Assembly: GCF_019904235.1 (NCBI RefSeq)
Contig: NZ_CP063202.1
Location: 1,550,001 to 1,614,000 of the forward strand
Length of the DNA stretch: 64,000 bases
Origin: Erythrobacter sp. SCSIO 43205
GTDB taxonomy: Bacteria; Pseudomonadota; Alphaproteobacteria; Sphingomonadales; Sphingomonadaceae
Direction: 5' to 3'
In this document: piece by piece, positions 1-7,685 of the stretch
How positions within the stretch are numbered: the stretch's first letter is position 1
Layout of the letters: every line of letters begins with the position of its first letter
Program-made: the position numbers and the translations under genes
Notes under the pieces: generated by a model
Database searches by the model: none
Seen by the model: the letters and a program-made list of their open reading frames with translations, nothing else
What the model was told of the DNA's origin: nothing

Positions 1-1061
1 CAGTCAAAAAGTTTATCGGGCTTGGTACTGAATTCGCGGTGGAGAAAGGGGCGGGTTTGACCGCTTCGATCACCGATGAAGCGTACGCACAAGCCGGGGC
101 CAGCGTTGGCACGGCTGCGGCGACGGTCAAAGGCGCTGACATTGTCCTTAGTGTGCAGGCGCCTGACGTGACTAAGCTTAAGGGAGCCAATGCAGGGGCA
201 ATGGTCGCTGCGCTGTTCGACCCCTTTCAGAACGGCGATGTACTCGATGCCTACGCGAAAGCAGGCTTTGAGGCGCTTTCGATGGAATTCATGCCGCGCA
301 TCACCCGGGCGCAGTCGATGGACGTGCTTTCGAGCCAATCCAACCTCGCTGGCTATAAGGCCGTGATCGCAGCGGCAGATACATATGGCCGCGCTTTCCC
401 GATGATGATGACGGCAGCGGGCACGGTTCAGGCGGCCAAATGCTTTATCATGGGCGTTGGCGTTGCGGGTCTTCAGGCGATTGCAACCGCGCGGCGTTTG
501 GGCGCTCAGGTGTCCGCAACCGACGTTCGTTCAGCGACCAAGGAACAGATCGAAAGCCTTGGCGCAAAAGCGATTTTCGTAACCGAGGTCGAAGGCATCG
601 AGGGCGAAGGCGCTGGTGGTTACGCAACTGAAATGAGCGATGAGTACAAGGCTGCGCAAGCCAAGCTTGTGTCCGAACACATCGCCAAGCAGGACATTGT
701 GATTACCACCGCATTGATCCCTGGACGCGCCGCGCCTGTGCTCATCACTGATGAGCAGATCGCGACGATGAAGCCGGGTAGCGTGATTTTCGACCTTGCC
801 GTTGCGCAAGGCGGCAATGTCGAAGGCTCAAAAGCCGATGAGGTCGTGGAAAAGCACGGCGTCAAAATCATCGGCTATGCCAACACACCGGCGCACCTCG
901 CAGCAGACGCCTCGGCGCTGTTTTCGCGCAATCACTTCAACTTCCTTTCCGCCTTCTGGGATAAGGAAGCGGGCGCACCGATGCTCGACGAAGAAATCGG
1001 CGATGCGATCCGCCTGACCAAAGGTGGTGAGATCGTGAATGAACGGCTGAAGGGGGCCTGA
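1..1061 (+). CDS. pntAA: NAD(P) transhydrogenase subunit alpha part 1 (5' end outside window)
   Basis: Cytoplasmic NAD(H)-binding subunit of the proton-translocating transhydrogenase that reduces NADP+ with NADH at the expense of the proton gradient. The reading frame is already open at base 3 and the first codons read VKKFIGLGTEF, which matches the interior of the family's N-terminal region, so about 20 residues lie upstream and the GTG at 39 is not the real start. The Rossmann motif GVGVAGLQAI with the following ARRLGA is visible near bases 450-500. It ends 4 bases before pntAB and clearly begins the pntAA-pntAB-pntB operon, the split-alpha form common in alphaproteobacteria. Confidence 0.96.
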   Translation, partial: VKKFIGLGTEFAVEKGAGLTASITDEAYAQAGASVGTAAATVKGADIVLSVQAPDVTKLKGANAGAMVAALFDPFQNGDVLDAYAKAGFEALSMEFMPRITRAQSMDVLSSQSNLAGYKAVIAAADTYGRAFPMMMTAAGTVQAAKCFIMGVGVAGLQAIATARRLGAQVSATDVRSATKEQIESLGAKAIFVTEVEGIEGEGAGGYATEMSDEYKAAQAKLVSEHIAKQDIVITTALIPGRAAPVLITDEQIATMKPGSVIFDLAVAQGGNVEGSKADEVVEKHGVKIIGYANTPAHLAADASALFSRNHFNFLSAFWDKEAGAPMLDEEIGDAIRLTKGGEIVNERLKGA

Positions 1062-1065
1062 TCAC

Positions 1066-1350
1066 ATGGATTTCATCAGCATTCTATCGATCTTCGTGCT
1101 GGCGTGTTTCGTCGGCTATTATGTGGTCTGGTCGGTGACGCCTGCGCTGCACACGCCGCTTATGGCTGTGACCAACGCGATTTCTAGCGTCATCATCGTG
1201 GGCGCTTTGATCGCAGCAGCAGAGGCGACCAGCCCGCTTGCGAAGTACCTTGGCCTTGCGGGGGTTGTGATGGCCTCAATCAACATTTTCGGCGGCTTTG
1301 CCGTGACCGAGCGTATGCTCGCCATGTATAAGAAGAAGGAGAAGAAATAA
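1066..1350 (+). CDS. pntAB: NAD(P) transhydrogenase subunit alpha part 2
   Basis: A 94-residue inner-membrane protein corresponding to the membrane segment of transhydrogenase alpha when that subunit is split in two. It has about three hydrophobic helices (residues roughly 3-23, 35-52, 58-80) and a lysine-rich cytoplasmic tail (YKKKEKK). The start ATG lies 4 bases after pntAA stop. Its TAA overlaps the pntB ATG (TAATG at 1348-1352), implying translational coupling and fixed stoichiometry with PntB. Confidence 0.95.
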   Translation: MDFISILSIFVLACFVGYYVVWSVTPALHTPLMAVTNAISSVIIVGALIAAAEATSPLAKYLGLAGVVMASINIFGGFAVTERMLAMYKKKEKK

Positions 1351-2807
1351 TGAGCTTCGACCTTCTTGCAGCCGCCGCTGACGCAGCGGGCGGTACTCCT
1401 GCATGGGCCATGCTTGCATATCTTGCAGCTGGCGTATTCTTTATCCTCGCGCTTCGCGGACTTTCTTCGCCTGCGTCCAGCCGTGCGGGCAACCGCAATG
1501 GCATGATCGGAATGGCGATTGCGTTGGTGACGACGCTTGTCACCCATGACATTGCCAATATCGTCGAGATCGGCATTGCAATCTTCATCGGCGCGATTGT
1601 CGGCGTGACCATTGCGCGCAAAATCGCGATGACCGCGATGCCTGAGCTGGTGGCCGGATTTCACAGTCTTGTGGGTCTTGCTGCCGTGGTCGTGGGTCTT
1701 GCCGCATGGCTTAACCCCGGCGCTTTCGGAATTCTTGATGCAGCGGGTCAAATCCTGATCGTCAGCCGGATTGAACTCGGCCTTGGTATCGCAATCGGTG
1801 CGATCACTTTCTCTGGCTCGGTTATCGCCTTCTTGAAGCTGTCTGGCCGGATGAGCGGTTCGCCGATCCTTCTGCCAGCACGCCACATCATCAACCTCGG
1901 CACGCTTGCGGCGATCCTTGGCCTTATCGCGACTTACGCGATGAGCGGTGCTGGTGGGCCGGGTGAAGGGATGTTGATCGTCTGGATCACCATTCTCGCT
2001 TTCATCATCGGCTTCCTGCTTATCATCCCGATTGGCGGGGCCGATATGCCGGTGGTCGTGTCGATGCTGAACTCCTATTCGGGTTGGGCCGCAGCAGCGA
2101 TGGGTTTCACCCTCGGCAACAGCGCTATGATCATCACTGGTGCGCTTGTGGGCTCTTCTGGTGCGATTCTGTCTTACATCATGTGCCGCGCGATGAACCG
2201 CAGCTTCATCAGCGTGATTGCTGGTGGTTTTGGTGCTGACGCGGGTGCGGGCGGTGGCGGCGAAGCGCGCGAGCAGCGTCCTTACAAGCAAGGCTCTGCT
2301 GACGATGCGGCCTTCATGCTGGAACAGGCAGAGAAGGTTATCATCATCCCCGGATACGGCATGGCGGTAGCACAGGCTCAACACGTGCTGCGTGAAATGG
2401 CCGATGCGCTTAAAGAGAAGGGCGTTGAGGTTAAATATGCGATCCACCCGGTCGCAGGGCGGATGCCGGGCCACATGAACGTGCTCCTTGCTGAGGCCAA
2501 TGTGCCTTATGATGAGGTGTTCGAGCTTGAAGACATCAACTCGGAATTCGCGCAGACCGATGTCGCCTTTATCATCGGCGCAAACGACGTGGTGAACCCG
2601 GCGGCGAAGACCGACAAATCCTCGCCCATTTACGGGATGCCGGTGTTCGATGTGGACAAGGCAAAGCAGGTCTTCTTCATCAAGCGTTCGATGGGCGGTG
2701 TGGGTTATGCAGGCGTTGATAACGACGTGTTTTACATGAACCAGACTGTCATGCTCCTCTCGGATGCGAAGAAGATGGTCGAGGAAATCGTGAAGGCCCT
2801 CGACTGA
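1350..2807 (+). CDS. pntB: NAD(P) transhydrogenase subunit beta
   Basis: A 485-residue membrane subunit with the proton channel and the NADP(H)-binding domain III. The first about 290 residues are a run of hydrophobic helices. A hydrophilic linker (GGGGEAREQRPYKQG) leads to the NADP domain with the signature GYGMAVAQAQ at about residue 335, the HPVAGRMPGHMNV loop and GANDVVNPAA. All family hallmarks are present and the length is normal. It is the third gene of the pnt operon and supplies NADPH for biosynthesis and redox defence. Confidence 0.97.
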   Translation: MSFDLLAAAADAAGGTPAWAMLAYLAAGVFFILALRGLSSPASSRAGNRNGMIGMAIALVTTLVTHDIANIVEIGIAIFIGAIVGVTIARKIAMTAMPELVAGFHSLVGLAAVVVGLAAWLNPGAFGILDAAGQILIVSRIELGLGIAIGAITFSGSVIAFLKLSGRMSGSPILLPARHIINLGTLAAILGLIATYAMSGAGGPGEGMLIVWITILAFIIGFLLIIPIGGADMPVVVSMLNSYSGWAAAAMGFTLGNSAMIITGALVGSSGAILSYIMCRAMNRSFISVIAGGFGADAGAGGGGEAREQRPYKQGSADDAAFMLEQAEKVIIIPGYGMAVAQAQHVLREMADALKEKGVEVKYAIHPVAGRMPGHMNVLLAEANVPYDEVFELEDINSEFAQTDVAFIIGANDVVNPAAKTDKSSPIYGMPVFDVDKAKQVFFIKRSMGGVGYAGVDNDVFYMNQTVMLLSDAKKMVEEIVKALD

Positions 2808-2808
2808 T

Positions 2809-3174
2809 ATGGGCCTTCGTCTCCTCGCCATTCTGGTCGCCATCGCTCTTATCGGGGTGGGCGTTTGGGCCTTCACTCGCGATGGCGGCGTACTCCAGAA
2901 TGTCACCGAGGAGCGGGTCGAGGGCGCATTGCTTGCCAATGGTATGCCGCTTCCCATGGCCGAGTGTATGGCGCCGCGCCTGACCGAGCGGCTTTCGGTT
3001 GAGCAGTTGCAAAAGCTGGAGAAGCTCGGCCCTCAAGGCGGCGAGACGGTGATACCCGGCTCGCGCTCGGAGGCGATTGAACGCCTGCGCCGGGTTGAAG
3101 ACAGCGAGGCCGTTTCGGCGCTGATTGGCACGGCGACTTCGTGCGGGATAGAGCTCATCGGCGAGAACTTCTAA
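2809..3174 (+). CDS. Small membrane-anchored protein of unknown function
   Basis: A 121-residue protein starting 1 base after the pntB stop, so probably co-translated with the pnt operon. Residues 2-21 form a single hydrophobic anchor (LRLLAILVAIALIGVGVWAF). The remainder is hydrophilic, contains two cysteines (AECMAPR and ATSCGIEL) that could pair if periplasmic, and has a helical middle part rich in Glu, Leu and Arg. I do not recognise a named family. Its position suggests expression with transhydrogenase but not necessarily a functional link. Confidence 0.75.
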   Translation: MGLRLLAILVAIALIGVGVWAFTRDGGVLQNVTEERVEGALLANGMPLPMAECMAPRLTERLSVEQLQKLEKLGPQGGETVIPGSRSEAIERLRRVEDSEAVSALIGTATSCGIELIGENF

Positions 3175-3240
3175 GCGCGAAGGCCTTGCAATCTCTCCCT
3201 CGCTTGGCAAACTGTGCTGCGGACGAGAGGGAGACACCAC

Positions 3241-4446
3241 ATGATGAGATTGACCGCTACTGCATTGCTTCTGGCAAGCGCTGCACCTGTATGGGCAGAG
3301 ACGCATACGATCAGCCCGGGTGAGGGCGCGCAGGAGCGGTTGCAAGAGGCGCTGATCCTGGCTGAGCCCGGTGATGAGATCGTGCTCGAAGCGGGTCGCT
3401 ACACGCTGACCGATGGGTTGTCGCTCGACGTAGACGGGGTCACCGTGCGCGGCGCCGGGATGGATGGAACCGTGCTCGATTTTACCGCCCAAGAGGGTTC
3501 AGGCGAGGGGCTGCTGGTTACATCCGACAACGTCACGCTTCGCGACTTCGCGCTGGAAAACCCCAAGGGTGACGGGATCAAGTCCAAGGGCGCAGACAAC
3601 ATCGTCTACTATCGCATCCGCGTGACATGGACCGGCGGTCCCAAGCCGACAAATGGCGCTTATGGCATCTATCCGGTGGAAAGCACGGGCGTTTTGGTCA
3701 GCCATTCAGAAGTCTCAGGCGCTTCTGATGCGGGCATCTATGTCGGTCAATCGTCCAAAATTACCGTGCGTCACTCGATCGCTTCCGACAATGTCGCCGG
3801 CATTGAGATCGAAAACAGCCGTGACGCGGTGGTCAGCCAGAATTTCGTTACTCGTAATACCGGGGGCATTCTGGTGTTCGATTTGCCAGGTCTTCCGGTG
3901 ATGGGCGGCGGCAATGTGATGATTGTGAACAATCTGGTGGTCGACAATGACACCGAAAATTTCGCTCCTCCCGGCAATATCGTTGCAGGGGTAAGGCGCG
4001 GCACGGGCATCATGGTGATGGCCAACGAGAATGTCTGGATTGAGAACAATATCGTCCAGCGCAATGTCACCGCGCCCTTTATGGTGATCGCTTACACGCA
4101 GCCGTACGAGGATGAACGTTACAACCCTTATCCTCGCGAGGTTTCCATCTCGCACAACATCACTGACATTGGCGGGACCAACCCCGATTTTGAGGGCGGG
4201 GAGATGCTGATGGCGGCCTTTGGCGGCGCCTTGCCGCCGATCCTTTGGGATGGCCTGTCTCAAGACGAAAACACAGTGGCGCTGCGCACGATTGGCGATG
4301 TTCCGGGGTGGTCGCTCAATCTTGAGCGGCAGGGTCAATCGCTCAGCGAAGCGCGGCCCGGTCCACTTGATGTGCCAGCACCCATAAGCCTGACTGAAGC
4401 CGATGACTGGGGCGCGCCCGCAGAGCTTGAGGCGCGGATCGGGTGA
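3241..4446 (+). CDS. Exported right-handed parallel beta-helix repeat protein
   Basis: A 401-residue secreted protein. The start at 3241 is preferred over an upstream in-frame start at 3214 because GAGGGAGA lies 7 bases before it and it begins a clean signal peptide (MMRLTATALLLASAAPVWAET). Repeated short beta-strand units (DNVTLRDFAL, GVLVSHSEVSG, KITVRHSIAS, DAVVSQNFVT, NVWIENNIVQ) are typical of pectate-lyase-like solenoids. The gene overlaps the following diheme cytochrome by 4 bases (GTGA). That pairing is a known but functionally uncharacterised combination (TIGR03805 with TIGR03806, from memory). Binding or cleavage of an extracellular polysaccharide is possible; no substrate can be read from the sequence. 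Confidence 0.85.
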   Translation: MMRLTATALLLASAAPVWAETHTISPGEGAQERLQEALILAEPGDEIVLEAGRYTLTDGLSLDVDGVTVRGAGMDGTVLDFTAQEGSGEGLLVTSDNVTLRDFALENPKGDGIKSKGADNIVYYRIRVTWTGGPKPTNGAYGIYPVESTGVLVSHSEVSGASDAGIYVGQSSKITVRHSIASDNVAGIEIENSRDAVVSQNFVTRNTGGILVFDLPGLPVMGGGNVMIVNNLVVDNDTENFAPPGNIVAGVRRGTGIMVMANENVWIENNIVQRNVTAPFMVIAYTQPYEDERYNPYPREVSISHNITDIGGTNPDFEGGEMLMAAFGGALPPILWDGLSQDENTVALRTIGDVPGWSLNLERQGQSLSEARPGPLDVPAPISLTEADDWGAPAELEARIG

Positions 4447-5519
4447 GGCGCGGCATTGCTCTGTTAGCGGCAGGAGCGCTTGCGCTTAGCGTGTCGATTG
4501 CGACGAGCAATGATGCAAGCGCGCTTCCCCCGCCGCGTATCAATGACGAGGCGATCCTTGGCATTGAACAACTCGACGGTGAGGTGCGCGAAATGCCGCG
4601 CACGCTTGCCGAATACGGCTTCTTCCTCGATGCCGCGGCGCGCAGTCCGGCACCGGGCCTCATCCCATATGAGCTCAACACACCTCTGTGGTCCGATGGC
4701 GCGGATAAGCTGCGCTATATCTATCTGCCCGAAGGCGAGATGCTGGACACCGATGGCGACCTAGACAATCCGGGCTTGCTGCAATTCCCTGTCGGCTCTG
4801 CGATTATCAAGACATTCGCTTTCGGGGAGCGTTACGTTGAAACGCGCGTTCTGGTGCACCGCGCCGATGGGTGGGTCGCGTTACCCTATCGCTGGAACCA
4901 GGAGCAGACCGAGGCGCGACTTGCGCTGGCGGGGGCGCGGATCCCCATCACTACGCCTTCGGGTGAGGAAATCAGCTATCGCATCCCGAACAAGAACCAG
5001 TGCAAGTCCTGCCACTCCAAGGACGGAGAGATCGTGCCTATCGGACCCAAGGTTCGCAACCTTTCATTCAGGTGGCTCACTCGCATGGCGCTTGACGGTC
5101 ACATCAAGAACATTCTGGTAAAAGATCCGATTGAGGGACCTCTCCCGGTTGGCGGTTCAAGAATGCCAGAATGGAACGATGAGGACGCATCAACCGAAGT
5201 CCTCGCCCGCGCCTATCTTGATGTGAATTGCGCCCATTGCCACCAACCGGGCGGTGGGGCGTCCAATTCAGGGCTGGATCTAAGATGGGAGCAGAGCGAC
5301 CGATTCGCCATTGGTGTCAATAAGCCGCCGGTCGCAGCTGGTAGAGGGGCGGGGGGCCTCCTTGTCTCAATTGAGCCGGGCGCGCCTGAGAGGTCGATCC
5401 TCGTCCACCGCATGGACTCTAATGACCCCGGTGTGGCCATGCCGGAACTGGGGCGTTCGACCATCGATAGGAAGGCCGTTGCCCTCATGCGCAAATGGAT
5501 TTCGGAGATGGGTGAATGA
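4443..5519 (+). CDS. Exported diheme c-type cytochrome (SO2930-like family)
   Basis: A 358-residue protein starting at a GTG that overlaps the stop of the beta-helix gene. Residues 1-28 look like a signal peptide ending near SNDASA. Two haem c attachment motifs are present: CKSCH at residues 187-191 and CAHCH at 263-267, with methionines downstream (for example VAMPELG) that could be axial ligands. The first about 180 residues contain no recognised fold motif and match the conserved N-terminal part of this family as I remember it. It ends in a 4-base overlap with the hydrolase gene, so the three genes form one translationally coupled unit. Periplasmic electron transfer is the likely role; the redox partner is unknown. 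Confidence 0.85.
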   Translation: MRRGIALLAAGALALSVSIATSNDASALPPPRINDEAILGIEQLDGEVREMPRTLAEYGFFLDAAARSPAPGLIPYELNTPLWSDGADKLRYIYLPEGEMLDTDGDLDNPGLLQFPVGSAIIKTFAFGERYVETRVLVHRADGWVALPYRWNQEQTEARLALAGARIPITTPSGEEISYRIPNKNQCKSCHSKDGEIVPIGPKVRNLSFRWLTRMALDGHIKNILVKDPIEGPLPVGGSRMPEWNDEDASTEVLARAYLDVNCAHCHQPGGGASNSGLDLRWEQSDRFAIGVNKPPVAAGRGAGGLLVSIEPGAPERSILVHRMDSNDPGVAMPELGRSTIDRKAVALMRKWISEMGE

Positions 5520-6520
5520 AGTGGGCGCTGCGCATCCTAGGCGTGATTGTGCTGATCGTAGCCGTAGCATTTGCAATATTTCGCACTCCTGACACCGACG
5601 CGCAGGCGATGCGCGCAAAATATGGTAGCGAACCATCGCAATTCGTTGAAATCGATGGTGGAACCGTCATTCATCTGCGTGATGAGGGACCAGAGGATGG
5701 CGACGCACAAGGGCTTCCCATTATCCTCCTTCACGGCTCCAACGCAGACCTCCACACTTGGGAGCCCTGGGCAAAAGAGCTTGCCAAAACCCGCCGCGTT
5801 ATCCGCTTCGATCAAGTGTCCCACGGTCTAACCGGGCCTGACCCGGACGGCGATTATTCACGCGAAAACTTCACCAGCGATGTGATCGAAGTAGCGGACG
5901 CGCTCGGCGTCGAGCGTTTCATCCTCGGCGGCAATTCCATGGGCGGCAAACACGCGCTTGGTGTTGCCAGCCTTTATCCCTCCCGCGTCGCAGGGCTTAT
6001 CCTCGTCGACGGCAGCGGCGCGCCTCAGGACGAGGTGGAGGCCATGATGGACCCGGCTAAAGTGGAAGAAGACGATGGCGGAAACATCGGCTTCGCAATC
6101 GCCCGAATGCCCGGCGTGAACCTTCTGGCACAGCACATCACGCCGCGCTCACTCATCAAACAGAGCCTTGAACAAAGTGTTTCAAACCAAGCAGTTGTCA
6201 CACAGGAGGCGGTGGATCGCTATTGGGAACTCTTGCGCTATCCAGGCAACCGCGCCGCCACAATGGAGCGGTTTGCAACCGAGTATGAGCCGCTAACCAA
6301 GGATCAAATCGCCGCCATTGCAGTGCCGACGCTCATCCTGTGGGGTGAAGAGGACCGCCTGATCCCGGTGGAGGCAGGGGAATGGCTGAACCAGGCAATG
6401 CCGAACAGCGAGCTGGTAATTTATCCAGCCATTGGACATCTGCCGCATGAAGAGGCGGTCGATGCAACCCTAAGCGACGTGCAGCGCTGGCTCGATAGCA
6501 TGGAGAAGCCCGCGTCGTAA
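5516..6520 (+). CDS. Membrane-anchored alpha/beta hydrolase
   Basis: A 334-residue hydrolase with an N-terminal hydrophobic anchor (residues about 4-21), so the catalytic domain probably faces the periplasm. The oxyanion loop LLHGSNAD, nucleophile elbow GGNSMGG (Ser141), acid region WGEEDRLIP and catalytic His in AIGHLPHEE are all in place. Its ATG overlaps the cytochrome stop (ATGA at 5516-5519). Specificity cannot be told; esterase, lactonase or haloalkane-dehalogenase-like activities share this fold. Its place in a unit with a beta-helix protein and diheme cytochrome is its most informative property. Confidence 0.88.
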   Translation: MKWALRILGVIVLIVAVAFAIFRTPDTDAQAMRAKYGSEPSQFVEIDGGTVIHLRDEGPEDGDAQGLPIILLHGSNADLHTWEPWAKELAKTRRVIRFDQVSHGLTGPDPDGDYSRENFTSDVIEVADALGVERFILGGNSMGGKHALGVASLYPSRVAGLILVDGSGAPQDEVEAMMDPAKVEEDDGGNIGFAIARMPGVNLLAQHITPRSLIKQSLEQSVSNQAVVTQEAVDRYWELLRYPGNRAATMERFATEYEPLTKDQIAAIAVPTLILWGEEDRLIPVEAGEWLNQAMPNSELVIYPAIGHLPHEEAVDATLSDVQRWLDSMEKPAS

Positions 6521-6648
6521 TTTGCGCGTTCACCATTCAAGCACCTACACACAAAAACAATTTTTGACCCTATGGACGAGGGACGCTCTGCCTCGCTAAG
6601 CTTCGATTTTACGTGACATTCCATTAAAGATTCGAAGGTACAGCTGTT

Positions 6649-6676
6649 TTGCGCAAACTTGGCATGATCGGGCGGG
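6649..6676 (+). other. Out-of-frame N-terminal codons of the racemase gene
   Basis: These bases encode LRKLGMIG from a TTG at 6649, preceded by GAAGG 10 bases upstream. This is the canonical first beta-strand of Asp/Glu racemases (family pattern M-R-K-L-G-L-I-G-G-M-S-W). The downstream gene resumes exactly at G-M-S-W in the next frame. One extra G in the GGG at 6670-6672 accounts for the break. Confidence 0.6.
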
Positions 6677-7354
6677 ATGAGCTGGGTCTCAACCGGGATT
6701 TATTACGACCGGATCAACCGCATCGTGCAACGCCGCGCGGCACCTATGGCATCAGCGCCGCTGTTGATCGAAAGCCTCGATTTTTGTGAGCTTTATGCCC
6801 TTCGCGAAGAGAAGGATTGGCAACGCGCGGCCCAAATCCTGAGCGAGAGCGCCAAACGCCTCGAAGGGGCGGGGGCAGGGGCGCTTATTATCAACGCCAA
6901 TTCCATGCATAAAGTGTATGATGATGTGGCCCAAAGCGTTGGTATCCCCATCCTTCACATCGCCGATTGTGTCGGTAAGGCCTTGAAGGATGCAGGATGC
7001 GAAAGCGCAGCATTGCTCGGCACGCGCAATGTGATGACCGAAAGCTTCTATCGCAAACGGCTTGTCGCGCACGGTGTGGATCTTCTGCCGCCCAATATGA
7101 CCAATGTCGATACCATGGACTCGATCATCTATGATGAGCTGATGGTGGGTAAAGTCACCCGCGATGCAGAGCGCAAGATGAAGACAATCATCACCAATAA
7201 ATCGCAAGAGGGCGCGCAGGCGATTGTGCTTGCCTGTACCGAGCTCGACCTGATCGTTGATGTCGATGCCAATGTGTTGCCGGTTTTCGATTCAACCCGC
7301 ATCCATTGCCAAGCGGCCGCAAACTGGATCCTCGACGACGAACTTGAAGATTAG
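6677..7354 (+). CDS. Aspartate/glutamate racemase family protein, probably N-terminally frameshifted
   Basis: A 225-residue protein as read from ATG 6677 (MSWVSTGIYYDRIN). Family members interconvert L- and D-Asp/Glu or related amino acids without cofactor. The second catalytic cysteine is present in LACTELD (Cys187). At the first site the motif reads N-A-N-S-M-H (residues 73-78) with no cysteine or threonine directly before the Asn. The usual first strand is encoded upstream in another frame. The rest matches the family well (LHIADCVG, LLGTRNVM, PVFDSTRIH). It stands alone between a hydrolase unit and dgt. It may be a pseudogene, a sequencing artefact, or a truncated variant started at 6677. 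Confidence 0.75.
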   Translation: MSWVSTGIYYDRINRIVQRRAAPMASAPLLIESLDFCELYALREEKDWQRAAQILSESAKRLEGAGAGALIINANSMHKVYDDVAQSVGIPILHIADCVGKALKDAGCESAALLGTRNVMTESFYRKRLVAHGVDLLPPNMTNVDTMDSIIYDELMVGKVTRDAERKMKTIITNKSQEGAQAIVLACTELDLIVDVDANVLPVFDSTRIHCQAAANWILDDELED

Positions 7355-7439
7355 CACTCAGTCTGTCGCTACAGAAGAACGCTTCATCGCTTGCGCGATC
7401 TTTACGGGGTGGCTTTTTACACTTGTGTGACTACTCGCG

Positions 7440-7567
7440 CCTTAGTTCTTGCCGACATAGAAATGAGCAAGACGCGGGTCTCGGGTCGCGCCGATGACCC
7501 AAGAGCGGTAACGCTCTTGGGACCGCCTACCACCCCCCATTGCACCCGGTAGGCGGTCCCATTTTTT
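7440..7567 (+). ncRNA. Candidate structured small RNA ending in a strong terminator
   Basis: The 331-base gap 7355-7685 has no convincing gene. Its right half can form several stems: CTTGC/GCAAG near 7447-7481, GGGTC/GACCC near 7484-7500, a perfect 10-bp hairpin CCCAAGAGCG-GTAA-CGCTCTTGGG (7498-7521), and a 13-bp terminator stem (7519-7560). The terminator loop carries a CCCCCC run able to pair with Shine-Dalgarno sequences, a feature seen in some alphaproteobacterial small RNAs. I found no convincing promoter, so this could simply be the 3' UTR of the racemase gene. Confidence 0.3.
7519..7567 (+). terminator. Rho-independent terminator
   Basis: A perfect 13-bp inverted repeat GGGACCGCCTACC / GGTAGGCGGTCCC (7519-7531 and 7548-7560) with a 16-base loop is followed by ATTTTTT. 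Its 5' arm shares GGG with the preceding 10-bp hairpin, so the two cannot both form fully. Confidence 0.85.
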
Positions 7568-7685
7568 CCCAATTCGCATTTATGGAACATCGCCTTCCCA
7601 GCGCGCGAGGCTGTCCACGATAATCATATCACGTTGCCGATCTGTTCCCGTTGAGCCGCGCTTTGCGCTCGCTTAAGCGGGGTTC

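Noticed and set aside
1119-2957. Long open frame (612 codons) on the minus strand opposite pntB
   Set aside because: It is antisense to a certain gene, rich in Arg/His/Asp as expected for a shadow frame in GC-rich DNA, and shows no family motif.
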